Of a stretch of 64,000 nt of DNA, positions 8,144 through 16,598 are shown piece by piece (position 1 is the stretch's first letter; the number at the start of each line of letters is the position of its first letter). The translations under genes and the position numbers were made by a program. This DNA is from Thermohalobaculum sp039030715. Lineage in GTDB: Bacteria; Pseudomonadota; Alphaproteobacteria; Rhodobacterales; Rhodobacteraceae. The stretch covers positions 1 through 64,000 of the forward strand of contig JBCCDU010000008.1 in NCBI GenBank assembly GCA_039030715.1, given 5' to 3'. The notes beneath the pieces are model-generated. The model was given only the letters and a program-made list of their open reading frames with translations, made no database searches and was not told the DNA's origin.

Positions 8144-9715
8144 ATGAAGATAGGCGCACCAAGGGAGCTCTACCAAGGTGAAGCGCGGGTCGCATTGACC
8201 CCCGAAAGCGCCGGGCGGCTGCAGAAGCTGGGCTATGATTGTCTGGTGGAAAGCGGTGCGGGCCTGGCAGCTTCGTTCTCGGACGCGGATTATGAAGCCG
8301 CAGGGGTGAGCGTGGTGCCCAGCGCCGCAGATTTGTGGTCTCAGGCCGATGTGATCGCTAAGGTACGCGCGCCATCCGCCGAGGAAGTGGCGGCAGCACC
8401 CGAGGGCAAGACCCTGATCTCCTTCATCTGGCCGGCACAGGAGGAGGAGCTTCTCGCAAAGCTGAACGAAAAGAAGATGTCCGTCTTGGCGATGGACATG
8501 GTTCCCCGGATCAGCCGGGCGCAGAAGATGGATGCGCTCAGCTCCACCGCGAACATCGCAGGCTATCGCGCGGTGATCGAGGCGGGTGCCAATTTCGGGC
8601 GGTTCTTTACAGGCCAGGTCACGGCGGCGGGCAAGGTTCCGCCCGCAAAGGTTCTGGTCGTCGGTGCAGGTGTTGCCGGCCTGGCCGCCATCGGCACCTC
8701 CACCAGCCTGGGTGCGATCACCTACGCGTTCGATGTGCGCCCTGAAGTGGCGGAACAGATCGAATCTATGGGAGCGGAGTTCGTCTTCCTGGATTTCGAG
8801 GAGGAGGCCCAGGACGGGGCCACCACCGGGGGCTATGCCGCCCCCTCGAGCCCCGAATTCCGCGAAAAGCAGCTCGAAAAATTCCGCGAGATGGCGCCGG
8901 AGATCGACATCGTCATCACCACAGCCCTTGTCCCGGGCCGCCCCGCACCCAAGCTCTGGACCGAGGATATGGTGGGGATGATGAAATCCGGCTCTGTCAT
9001 AGTCGATCTGGCGGCTGAAAAGGGTGGCAACTGCGACCTGACTGTCATGGACCAGAAGATCGTGACCGACAATGGCGTGACGATCATCGGGTATACCGAC
9101 TTTCCCAGCCGGATGGCGACGCAGAGCTCGAACCTCTACGCTACCAATATTCGGCACATGATGGACGATCTGACGCCCGAGAAAGACGGCGTGCCGGTCA
9201 TTAACGTGGAAGACGACGTGATCCGCGGCGCGCTGGTCTGTCATGAGGGGGAGATCACCTATCCCCCGCCGCCGCCCAAGGTTGCAGCGATTGCGGCACA
9301 GCCGAAGAAGAAGGCTCCCGAAAAGTCGCCGGAAGAGGTCCGGGCCGAGGAAGAGGCCGCGGCCAAGAAGGCGCTGGATCGCACCGCCTGGATGCTGGGC
9401 ATTGGCGGTGCGCTGTTGCTGCTGGTTGGCACGGTGGCGCCGGGCAGCTTCATGCAGCACTTCATCGTTTTCGTGCTGGCGGTCTTTGTCGGCTTCTATG
9501 TGATCTGGGGTGTCGCGCATGCGCTTCACACGCCCCTGATGGCGATCACCAACGCAATCTCGTCGATTATCATCGTAGGCGCTCTCTTGCAGATAGGCTC
9601 GGGCTCGACGGTTGTAACCATATTGGCGGCGCTTTCGGTGCTGATGGCATCGGTGAACATCTTTGGCGGCTTCCTGGTGACACGCCGGATGCTCGCCATG
9701 TTCGAGCGTAGCTGA
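8144..9715 (+). CDS. pntA: NAD(P) transhydrogenase subunit alpha (PntA)
   Basis: Alpha subunit of the proton-translocating transhydrogenase, which uses the proton gradient to reduce NADP+ with NADH. Residues 1 to about 380 form the NAD(H)-binding domain I (start MKIGAPRELYQGEARVALTP, dinucleotide-binding GAGVAGLAAIGT). A charged linker rich in E, K and A follows, then about four membrane helices (from AWMLGIGGALLLLVGTV on). At 523 residues it resembles single-chain E. coli PntA (510) rather than the split PntAA/PntAB form. AGGAGA lies seven bases before the ATG. It starts 11 bases after lpdA and 16 bases before pntB, tying NADPH supply to pyruvate oxidation in one run. Confidence 0.95.
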   Translation: MKIGAPRELYQGEARVALTPESAGRLQKLGYDCLVESGAGLAASFSDADYEAAGVSVVPSAADLWSQADVIAKVRAPSAEEVAAAPEGKTLISFIWPAQEEELLAKLNEKKMSVLAMDMVPRISRAQKMDALSSTANIAGYRAVIEAGANFGRFFTGQVTAAGKVPPAKVLVVGAGVAGLAAIGTSTSLGAITYAFDVRPEVAEQIESMGAEFVFLDFEEEAQDGATTGGYAAPSSPEFREKQLEKFREMAPEIDIVITTALVPGRPAPKLWTEDMVGMMKSGSVIVDLAAEKGGNCDLTVMDQKIVTDNGVTIIGYTDFPSRMATQSSNLYATNIRHMMDDLTPEKDGVPVINVEDDVIRGALVCHEGEITYPPPPPKVAAIAAQPKKKAPEKSPEEVRAEEEAAAKKALDRTAWMLGIGGALLLLVGTVAPGSFMQHFIVFVLAVFVGFYVIWGVAHALHTPLMAITNAISSIIIVGALLQIGSGSTVVTILAALSVLMASVNIFGGFLVTRRMLAMFERS

Positions 9716-9731
9716 GGGGGGGGCAGGAACA

Positions 9732-11171
9732 ATGAGCATCGGACTGGTCAGTGCGGCCTATGTGGTCGCGGCAATCCTCTTCATCCTCGCTCTGGGCGGG
9801 CTTTCGAACCAGGAGAAGGCGAAACGCGCCATCTGGTACGGCATCATCGGCATGGCCCTGGCGGTCGGGGCCACGGTTGGCGCGCCTGGGGTCGGGTCCT
9901 ATTGGCTGCTGGTCCTGATGATCGCCATCGGCGGTATCGGCGGATACATCGTCGCCAACAAGGTTCAGATGACCCAGATGCCCGAGCTTGTGGCGGGCTT
10001 CCACAGCCTTGTCGGGCTCGCGGCGGTCTTCATCGGCATCAACGCGGACCTGGAGATGTCGGCCGCGCTGGCGGCGAAAAACGCTGGCACCGTGGATCAG
10101 TTGGCAGGTTTCGCCAAAACCATTGCGAAGAAAACCCCTGTTGAGCTGTCGATCCTGAAGGTCGAACTGTTCCTGGGCATTCTGATCGGCGCGATCACCT
10201 TTACCGGCTCGATCGTTGCCTATGGCAAACTGGCGGGCAAGATCTCCTCCGCGGCGCTCACATTGCCGATGCGCCATCAGATCAATCTTGCTGGCTTCGC
10301 GCTCTGCATCGTGTTGGGGATCATGTATCTGAACGGTGCGGGTCTTTGGACCATGCTCTTGGTTGCGGTGATCTCCGGCGCAATCGGCTGGCATCTGATC
10401 ATGGCGATTGGCGGTGCGGATATGCCGGTCGTGGTGTCGATGCTCAACTCCTATTCCGGCTGGGCGGCGGCGGCGATTGGCTTCACGCTGGGCAATGACC
10501 TCTTGATCGTGACCGGCGCGCTGGTCGGCTCGTCCGGTGCGATCCTCTCCTATATTATGTGCAAGGGTATGAACCGCTCCTTCGTCAGCGTGATCCTGGG
10601 CGGTTGGGGCGGCGAGGCGCAGGCCGGCGGTCAGGAGATCGAGGGCGAGATGATCGAGGCCTCGGCCGACGCGGTCGCCTCGACCCTCAATGACGCAGAC
10701 AGCGTGGTCATCGTGCCGGGCTATGGCATGGCGGTGGCGCAGGCGCAGGGCTCGGTTTCCGAACTTACGCGCAAGCTGCGGGCGGCGGGCAAGACCGTGC
10801 GGTTTGCCATCCACCCCGTCGCTGGCCGTTTGCCGGGGCATATGAACGTGCTGCTGGCCGAGGCGAAAGTGCCCTATGACATCGTGCTGGAGATGGAGGA
10901 GATCAATGACGATTTTCCCCAGACGGATGCGGTGATCATCATTGGCGCCAACGACATCGTCAATCCGGCCGCACAGGACGATCCGGGCAGCCCCATCGCC
11001 GGCATGCCGGTGCTGGAGGTCTGGAAGTCCAAGGCCGTCTTCGTCTGCAAGCGCGGGCGCGGCACAGGTTACTCCGGTATCGAGAATCCGCTGTTCTTCA
11101 AGGAGAATACGCGCATGTTCTATGGCGATGCCAAGGCCTCGATGGACGCGCTTCTGCCTCAGGTGAGTTGA
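9732..11171 (+). CDS. pntB: NAD(P) transhydrogenase subunit beta (PntB)
   Basis: Beta subunit of the transhydrogenase, 479 residues (E. coli 462). The N-terminal half holds about nine membrane helices of the proton channel. The C-terminal domain III binds NADP(H), with VVIVPGYGMAVAQAQ as the GxGxxA-type fingerprint and the RFAIHPVAGRLPGHMNVLLAEA segment conserved in the family. The C terminus (KRGRGTGYSGIENPLFF) is the highly conserved PntB tail. A G-rich Shine-Dalgarno (GGGGGG) sits before the ATG. It pairs directly with pntA upstream. The next gene (sulfotransferase) starts only 18 bases later but belongs functionally to the polysaccharide locus. Confidence 0.95.
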   Translation: MSIGLVSAAYVVAAILFILALGGLSNQEKAKRAIWYGIIGMALAVGATVGAPGVGSYWLLVLMIAIGGIGGYIVANKVQMTQMPELVAGFHSLVGLAAVFIGINADLEMSAALAAKNAGTVDQLAGFAKTIAKKTPVELSILKVELFLGILIGAITFTGSIVAYGKLAGKISSAALTLPMRHQINLAGFALCIVLGIMYLNGAGLWTMLLVAVISGAIGWHLIMAIGGADMPVVVSMLNSYSGWAAAAIGFTLGNDLLIVTGALVGSSGAILSYIMCKGMNRSFVSVILGGWGGEAQAGGQEIEGEMIEASADAVASTLNDADSVVIVPGYGMAVAQAQGSVSELTRKLRAAGKTVRFAIHPVAGRLPGHMNVLLAEAKVPYDIVLEMEEINDDFPQTDAVIIIGANDIVNPAAQDDPGSPIAGMPVLEVWKSKAVFVCKRGRGTGYSGIENPLFFKENTRMFYGDAKASMDALLPQVS

Positions 11172-11189
11172 TCGGGGGCGGCCTGCCCA

Positions 11190-12158
11190 ATGTCTGGTAC
11201 TGAGCAGAAAGCGCAGGCCGCGTCCATCTTCGTCTATGGTGCACTCCGCTCGGGCACCACAATGTTCCGGCTGATGCTGAGGGCGCATCCCGCCTTCATA
11301 AATCCGGGCGAGGCGGATTATCTGTTCGATCATATCGCGCGGGGACCTGACGGTCGGTGGTCCTACGACCTCGATGCGCTGACCCTCAGCCGCGTGTTCC
11401 GCGATGCGGGCCTCGCAGTGCCTGATGGTACCCCCGAACGGGACAACGATGGGCCGGCCTTGCTGGCAGAGTTTCTGCGTCAATTGCAGGACGGGTCCGC
11501 AGCGAGGCTCGTCCTGGCCGTCCATCGCCATGTCGACAAGATCGCGGCACTGCTACCCGAGGCACCCATCCTGCACCTTTTGCGCGATCCCCGCGATGTC
11601 GCGCGATCCTGCATCGGTATGGGCTGGGCAGGGCTGCCCTATTTCGGCGTCGATGGCTGGATCGAGACCGAGCGCGCCTGGGACCGGGTCTCTCGGGACC
11701 TGCGGGAGGATCGAGCGCTCGATCTGCGCTATGAGGAGCTGATCCGCGCGCCACAGGACGAGCTGGGCCGCGTCTGCGCGTTTCTGGGGGTGCCATTCGA
11801 TGCGGCCATGCTCGGCTACGACGAGGGGTCGACATATGGCGCGCCCGATCCCAGCCTGGTGGAGCAGTGGCGCCGCAAGATGGCCCCGCAGGATCTTGCG
11901 TTGGTCGAAGGCAAGCTGGGCGCGACGCTGGTAGAGCGGGGATACCAGCCGAGCGGCGTGCCGCAGAGGACCCCGACCGGCCTGGAGCGCGCCTGGATGC
12001 GACTGAGAGACAAGCTGGCCGTCTGGCGATTTCTCGCCCGGCGCTACGGTACGGGCCGGGTGATTCTTGAAAAGGCATCCCGCAGAATGGGCTGGAAGGT
12101 CCTTCACCGCCGGGTCGTGGGAGAGATTCAGGCGATCTCGCGCCAGCATCTCAGGTAG
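11190..12158 (+). CDS. Sulfotransferase family protein (first of three)
   Basis: Predicted PAPS-dependent sulfotransferase of 322 residues. The N-terminal phosphosulfate-binding loop reads YGALRSGTTMFRLML, close to the family pattern, and the second conserved segment is HLLRDPRDVARSCIGMGW (3'-phosphate binding, RDPRD plus a following Ser). No signal peptide or membrane helix is seen, so it should be cytosolic. The acceptor cannot be read from sequence; its position just before the exopolysaccharide genes and the presence of two more sulfotransferases in the locus suggest a sugar or lipid-linked glycan. It follows pntB closely and could be read from that transcript. A weak G-rich ribosome site precedes the ATG. 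Confidence 0.8.
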   Translation: MSGTEQKAQAASIFVYGALRSGTTMFRLMLRAHPAFINPGEADYLFDHIARGPDGRWSYDLDALTLSRVFRDAGLAVPDGTPERDNDGPALLAEFLRQLQDGSAARLVLAVHRHVDKIAALLPEAPILHLLRDPRDVARSCIGMGWAGLPYFGVDGWIETERAWDRVSRDLREDRALDLRYEELIRAPQDELGRVCAFLGVPFDAAMLGYDEGSTYGAPDPSLVEQWRRKMAPQDLALVEGKLGATLVERGYQPSGVPQRTPTGLERAWMRLRDKLAVWRFLARRYGTGRVILEKASRRMGWKVLHRRVVGEIQAISRQHLR

Positions 12159-12278
12159 GACCCAAATTCGCCGCATTTAGTTGCTTACTTCTTGCTCGAA
12201 AACTACGGTCACTTGTTGCATTTCTGGGCAAAACTTCCCGAACTGCGACAAATAAATCTGAACCGTCGCAAGCCATTG

Positions 12279-12301
12279 GCGAATATGTTATGCCTATTCG
12301 C
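12279..12301. promoter_or_regulatory. Inverted repeat GCGAATA-N9-TATTCGC upstream of the EPS initiating transferase
   Basis: A perfect 7-base inverted repeat (12279-12285 and 12295-12301) with a 9-base AT-rich spacer lies about 95-165 bases before the start candidates of the polyprenyl glycosylphosphotransferase, in the only sizeable gap at the head of the locus. Arm and spacer lengths fit a dimeric helix-turn-helix operator. The binding protein is unknown. Confidence 0.4.
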
Positions 12302-12393
12302 GTGTGAGACGTGACGGCGATGATGCTGGCTCGGCGAAGTCCGGACAGCGATGCATGTGACCTCGAAGTACGGGGGGTTGTTTGGCGTAAAAG

Positions 12394-14037
12394 ATGATGC
12401 GCCAGCATCGATGTGGACAAAGGCCGAGAAGTGGAATCGCAGACTTGACCAAGACAGTCGATAGCTCTGTCCTCGCGACGGCCAGGCGTGCGCTCGTCGC
12501 AAGCGATGGTGCCGTAGTCGAAGACAGCCAACCCAAACTGCTGACGGATTGGTTCTCGGCCACTGGGGCGAAGTATCACCGGCCGGGGCGTTCCAACCGC
12601 ACCAGGCGGTTCGCCGTTCTGATGGTTATGACCGATCTTCTGGCAATCGTCATCGGCTTTGTGCTGGCGGCGATGGTGGCCGACGGAATGCGGATGGCCT
12701 GGGGGCAGAGCGGTGGGTCCGTCTCGGTCCTGCAGGCGGATCGTCTACGCGAGCTTGTGCCGCTGAGTCTGCTGGCTCTGGGCGTCTTTGCCTTTGGCGG
12801 CCTGTATCGCCGCAGCGTGCCCGAGCTTGACGAGATCCGACGGATTGTGGGCGGGGTCGGCCTGGTCGCCTTGTTCGACGCGACCTTGCAATTCATCCTG
12901 CGCGATCATTCCTCGCGCCTGTGGTTCATGGCGGCCTACCCGCTGATCGCGGTCAACGTGATCGCACTGCGCATGGCGGTCCGCTCGTTCCCGGCTGTGC
13001 GACAGTCTATGACCAGCTATGTGGTGCTGCTGGGCAGCGGCATCGACTCAGAACGCTTGGTGGGCGAACTGCGCGAGAGCCGCGCGACACCCGTCAAGCT
13101 TATGCAGGAAGTCTCTCTGACGGATCTGGCGCTGGACGGCCATGATCCCAAAAATCTCAGCCGGCTTCTGGACCGGATGGCGCGCAGGAACGGCGTGCCG
13201 GTGCACAGATTGCTGACGGTTCTGGCGCCCTCTCCAACCGAGATTGACAACGCCAAAGTGGCTATAGCGATGCTTACGGCGGCCGAACGGCCCTACAGCG
13301 TCGTGTTGCCTTTCGACGATCTGGCCCGCGACGGGCTCAGTCTGCATAAGGTTGTGGGCGCGGACATGGTGATGGCCGATATCCAGCCCCGCGGTTCGGA
13401 CTGGCCCGCGCGCGTGGTCAAACGGCTCTTCGATATGACTCTGACCCTGGTAGGGCTGGTAGTCATTCTGCCGGTCATGGCGATTATCAGCGTGCTGCTG
13501 ATGCTGGAAGGCGGGCCAGTGCTGTTCGCACAGACCCGAATTGGTCGAGATGGCCAGCGGTTCTGCTGCTACAAGTTCCGGACCATGCGAAAGGATGCCG
13601 AAGGATATCTGGCCGAGCTGCTGGCGAGCGATCCTGCCATGCGTCAGGAGTGGGAAACCTATCAGAAGCTCTCGAACGACCCGCGGATCACGCCGCTGGG
13701 CGCGTTCCTGCGCAAGACCTCGATGGACGAGTTGCCCCAGCTCTTCAACGTGCTGCGCGGAGAGATGAGCCTGGTCGGCCCGCGCCCCATCGTATCGCCA
13801 GATGTCCCGGGCTATCCCAGCGATCACGCCTATTTCGACAGCGATGCGATCGACCACTACATCCGCTGCACACCGGGGATTACCGGGTTGTGGCAAGTCG
13901 CAGGACGCGCTTCGACCACGCATAAGGAGCGTGTGCGACTCGACTGTTGGTATGCCCGTAACTGGTCCTTCTGGCTGGATCTGATGATCCTGTTCAAAAC
14001 CGTGCGAGTCGTCCTCGTGCGTCAGGGCAGCCACTGA
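12394..14037 (+). CDS. Exopolysaccharide polyprenyl glycosylphosphotransferase (WbaP/WcaJ-like)
   Basis: Inner-membrane enzyme that starts repeat-unit assembly by moving a sugar-1-phosphate onto undecaprenyl phosphate. The 547-residue protein has four or five N-terminal helices (e.g. LLAIVIGFVLAAMVAD, LVPLSLLALGVFAFGG), a soluble middle domain, and a C-terminal catalytic domain from about residue 345. That domain has one helix (LVGLVVILPVMAIISVLLM), then QTRIGRDGQRF, KFRTM, TSMDELPQLFNVLRGEMSLVGPRP and GITGLWQVAGR, all family signatures. The sugar is not predictable. An in-frame TTG at 12445 with GTGGA nine bases upstream is an alternative start that removes a non-conserved arginine-rich leader. 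It is the first committed EPS gene of the locus. Confidence 0.9.
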   Translation: MMRQHRCGQRPRSGIADLTKTVDSSVLATARRALVASDGAVVEDSQPKLLTDWFSATGAKYHRPGRSNRTRRFAVLMVMTDLLAIVIGFVLAAMVADGMRMAWGQSGGSVSVLQADRLRELVPLSLLALGVFAFGGLYRRSVPELDEIRRIVGGVGLVALFDATLQFILRDHSSRLWFMAAYPLIAVNVIALRMAVRSFPAVRQSMTSYVVLLGSGIDSERLVGELRESRATPVKLMQEVSLTDLALDGHDPKNLSRLLDRMARRNGVPVHRLLTVLAPSPTEIDNAKVAIAMLTAAERPYSVVLPFDDLARDGLSLHKVVGADMVMADIQPRGSDWPARVVKRLFDMTLTLVGLVVILPVMAIISVLLMLEGGPVLFAQTRIGRDGQRFCCYKFRTMRKDAEGYLAELLASDPAMRQEWETYQKLSNDPRITPLGAFLRKTSMDELPQLFNVLRGEMSLVGPRPIVSPDVPGYPSDHAYFDSDAIDHYIRCTPGITGLWQVAGRASTTHKERVRLDCWYARNWSFWLDLMILFKTVRVVLVRQGSH

Positions 14038-14130
14038 AACCCATCGTCAAGGTCTTTTCTGCGAGCTTGTCACGCGAGACCCGTGATGGTTGACTCCGCC
14101 ACGACCGATCACCGTTCAGAGAGAGCAGCC

Positions 14131-14970
14131 ATGTCCGCACCTGCATATCCGATCGATCCTGAGACGCTTTATGTGGAAACCGATGCCGCACGCCAGGCCG
14201 CCGCACCGCATGCCGACGCATATCAATCCGCGAAGCCGTATAACCACACCTGCATCGATGGGTTCCTGCCGGAGGACATCATCGACCGCGTCCGGGCGGA
14301 TCTGGAAAGCCTGCCGGATGCGGAGGCGAGTTTCGACCGTGCACAGGAGCGACTGAAATCCTCCTACAATCCCGAACGTTTGCCGACTTTCACGAAGAGC
14401 CTTTTTCACGCCTTCAATGCGCGGCCCTTCATCCTCTATCTCGAGGAACTGACCGGCATCAAAGGATTGATACCCGACCCCTATTTCATCGGCGCCGGTA
14501 TCCATAAGACGCTGAATGGTGGGCATCTGGATATCCATGCCGACTTCAATCATCATAAGCAGATGAACCTGGAGCGTCGGCTGAACGTCCTGATCTACCT
14601 CAACGATGACTGGCAGGAGGATTGGGGGGGCTGTTTCGAAATCTGGGACAAGGAGATGAGCCGCAAGGAGGCCAGCTTTGCCCCGATGCGCAACCGGATG
14701 GTCTGCTTCTCGACCGGCTCCGACACTTTCCACGGCAATCCCGTGCCTGTGAACCACCCAGAGGGCAAGCCGAGGCTTTCGATCGCGCTTTACTACTACA
14801 CGGCCACCTGGGATGCCTCGCGCAAGTCGCATACAACGCTGTTCAAGCCACGCCCCGGCACGGTGGACGAGATCGACCGCAAGGTGGCGCGGCGCGCCAT
14901 GGCGCAGGACTTTCTGCCACCGATCCTCTATCGTCGGATCGCCAACAAACTGTCGCGGCTGGGCTTCTGA
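14131..14970 (+). CDS. 2OG-Fe(II) oxygenase (prolyl-4-hydroxylase-like fold)
   Basis: Predicted non-haem iron, 2-oxoglutarate dependent dioxygenase of 279 residues. The double-stranded beta-helix carries the facial triad H136-x-D138 (HADFN) and H201 (TFHGNP), with R215 (PRLSIALYYY) placed to hold 2-oxoglutarate. The N-terminal part (DGFLPEDIIDRVRADLESLP) resembles the lead-in of other members of the family. The frame opens at a GTG at 14083, but AGAGAG just before the ATG at 14131 decides for the shorter form. Substrate is unknown. In an EPS locus it might hydroxylate a sugar, lipid or protein; that is inference. No signal peptide is present. Confidence 0.8.
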   Translation: MSAPAYPIDPETLYVETDAARQAAAPHADAYQSAKPYNHTCIDGFLPEDIIDRVRADLESLPDAEASFDRAQERLKSSYNPERLPTFTKSLFHAFNARPFILYLEELTGIKGLIPDPYFIGAGIHKTLNGGHLDIHADFNHHKQMNLERRLNVLIYLNDDWQEDWGGCFEIWDKEMSRKEASFAPMRNRMVCFSTGSDTFHGNPVPVNHPEGKPRLSIALYYYTATWDASRKSHTTLFKPRPGTVDEIDRKVARRAMAQDFLPPILYRRIANKLSRLGF

Positions 14971-15013
14971 TGTCGCCCACATCGATCGAGTGTCATCCGC
15001 TGTTCGCCCCGAT

Positions 15014-15034
15014 GTCCCGGACTTGATCCGGGAC
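15014..15034. repeat. Perfect palindrome, probable dispersed intergenic repeat / terminator hairpin
   Basis: GTCCCGGA-cttga-TCCGGGAC gives a perfect 8-base stem and 5-base loop, 43 bases after the oxygenase stop. No T-tract follows. The motif looks like the short palindromic intergenic repeats common in alphaproteobacterial genomes (recalled pattern, not searched). I found only this copy in the window. Confidence 0.55.
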
Positions 15035-15089
15035 CTCTTGGCACCGGCACTTAATCATTTCCTAACACCAGTCATGTCTCATTACAGTC

Positions 15090-15476
15090 ATGCTTCCTTG
15101 GTTACGCTTCGTCATTATGGGATACGCCTTGTCTACCTTGGCCGGGGTCTGGCTCGGCATATGGGCGGGGGGCACAGGCCGGGCCTGGTTCGCCGGCATC
15201 ATGACCGCGTGGCTGGGCGGCGGGGCGATGACGCTTACCTTGGCCTATGGATGGTATCGCGGCATCTGGCTGACCGGTTTCGTCGCGCAACCCGTGGTGC
15301 TGGAGGATCAGCCGGGCGAGGCGCCGCCGGACGCGGAGGATGATCTATGGCAATGGACCGCTGATCTGATGGCGGAACAGTTCGAGGCCGATCTGGCTGC
15401 GGACAGGGCGGCGCAGGAAGCCGCTCAGATCGAGGCCGAGGAACGGGTTGCGGAGCGCCTGCGCCGCCTGGGTTAG
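15090..15476 (+). CDS. Small membrane protein with acidic C-terminal helix, unknown function
   Basis: 128-residue protein I do not recognise. Residues 1 to about 65 hold two or three hydrophobic helices (MGYALSTLAGVWLGIWAGG, then AWFAGIMTAWLGGGAMTLTLAYGW). The remaining half is hydrophilic, acidic and Ala/Glu-rich (EEDDLW...AEQFEADLAADRAAQEAAQIEAEERVAERLRRLG), likely a cytoplasmic helix or coiled coil. Codon use is consistent with neighbours, and it fills the gap up to the convergent glycosyltransferase, stopping 24 bases from its stop. No clear ribosome site precedes the ATG; an in-frame ATG at 15117 is possible. Coding status is probable, not certain. Confidence 0.5.
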   Translation: MLPWLRFVIMGYALSTLAGVWLGIWAGGTGRAWFAGIMTAWLGGGAMTLTLAYGWYRGIWLTGFVAQPVVLEDQPGEAPPDAEDDLWQWTADLMAEQFEADLAADRAAQEAAQIEAEERVAERLRRLG

Positions 15477-15500
15477 ATATGCGTTGCCCGATACGCGCCC

Positions 15501-16334
15501 TCAGCGCCCTCGCGTCCATCCCTGATCGCCGCTGGTGATCGAGCGCAGCCTCACCGCAAGCATCACCGCGACATAAACGGCATAGCTGACCGGGTGCCCC
15601 AGAAGCAGGCGCAGATGTCCCGCTGCGCCCAGGCTCGGCTTGCCCTCGTTCTTCAGCAGATGCGGGTACCTCGCGGCAATCTCGGCATCACCGGCGGCCT
15701 GACGCTGACGCACCCGCACCAGCCGCGCGAACCCCTCGACCATCGGCCAGAGATAGGTGTCCGGCACCTTCACGCGCTCCGTCGGGGTGAAATGCAGCCG
15801 CACATAAGTATCGTCGGAAATGATCTGCGGGAATTCTTTCCAGCGCGCGCGCCCCGTGGCATTGACGGCGAATAGTCCAGCCCCCGGCACGCCAGCGGTC
15901 ATGAAGGGCAGTCGCACCCACAGATGGGCGTGGCGCCGCGTCACCCAGCTTTGCGCAGGCGCGACCACTAGTTTTCCGCTGACATAGCGGGGAGCATTGC
16001 CCTCCAGCGCCCTACAAAGCGCGACCATCAGCCCCTCGCTGCAGATCACATCCGCATCGAGATAGGCGCGCAGATCCCCTTGCGCCTCCGCATCCGCTCG
16101 ATTGAGCGCGTTGGGCTTTCCAGCCTCCGCGATGTCCAGAACGGTCAGGTCGTAGCCCAGATCGGCAAATCGAGTGCGATAGCCGTCGGCGATCTCAACC
16201 GTCGCGTCGGTGCAGGCGTTGGCAGCGACGATCACCTCCATCGGCTGACCGTCCAGGTTTTGCCCCAGCAAGGCGTCGAGACAGGGGCCGATATAAGCTG
16301 CCTCGTTGTTCGCGGGGATGATAACGCTCAGCAT
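15501..16334 (-). CDS. Family 2 glycosyltransferase
   Basis: GT-A fold transferase of 277 residues. The start MLSVIIPANNEAAYIGPCLDALL is the classic GT2 nucleotide-binding strand, ANACTDAT follows, and the metal-binding DxD-type motif is in RAYLDADVICSEG. An SDDTYVRLHF segment matches the ED-type catalytic-base region. The C terminus has one hydrophobic stretch (HPVSYAVYVAVMLAVRL), so it is likely membrane-attached. GAAAGG lies six to seven bases before the ATG. It points opposite to its plus-strand neighbours and is convergent with the small membrane protein. Acceptor and sugar are unknown; it presumably builds the EPS repeat unit. Confidence 0.88.
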   Translation of the reverse strand: MLSVIIPANNEAAYIGPCLDALLGQNLDGQPMEVIVAANACTDATVEIADGYRTRFADLGYDLTVLDIAEAGKPNALNRADAEAQGDLRAYLDADVICSEGLMVALCRALEGNAPRYVSGKLVVAPAQSWVTRRHAHLWVRLPFMTAGVPGAGLFAVNATGRARWKEFPQIISDDTYVRLHFTPTERVKVPDTYLWPMVEGFARLVRVRQRQAAGDAEIAARYPHLLKNEGKPSLGAAGHLRLLLGHPVSYAVYVAVMLAVRLRSITSGDQGWTRGR

Positions 16335-16436
16335 CCGGGGCCTTTCTTCGCTGGCGCCGCTTTGGCACGAAGGCCGATCTGTTTCAACCGGCCCCTGCGG
16401 CTTGCATACAACGGCAGTGCAGCAAACCCCCGGCGG

Positions 16437-16467
16437 TTGTGCAAATGCGCAACGAACGTGCTAAAAT
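16437..16467 (+). promoter_or_regulatory. Candidate promoter/operator upstream of xrtD
   Basis: TTGTGC (16437-16442) and TAAAAT (16462-16467) could be -35 and -10 boxes but are 19 bases apart, longer than ideal. TTGTGC-aaat-GCGCAA (16437-16452) is also a near-perfect palindrome, which could be an operator overlapping the -35 element. Weak evidence. Confidence 0.3.
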
Positions 16468-16598
16468 TCCTACATCCGTAGAACGTGGTGCCATTGCGCC
16501 TCGCCATGCCGGATGCGTGAGGGTATCAGAGTGCTGCGAGAGAGTGGATCATGGCGGGCGTGCGCCCGTGCCTTGGTGGGATGTGAGACGACAAGCAC

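Noticed and set aside
8129..9739. Minus-strand ORF of 536 codons opposite pntA
   Set aside because: Same antisense artefact; pntA is full length with conserved domains.
9570..11531. Minus-strand ORF of 653 codons opposite pntB
   Set aside because: Rich in Arg, Asp, His and Gln without fold signature; pntB and the sulfotransferase explain the region.
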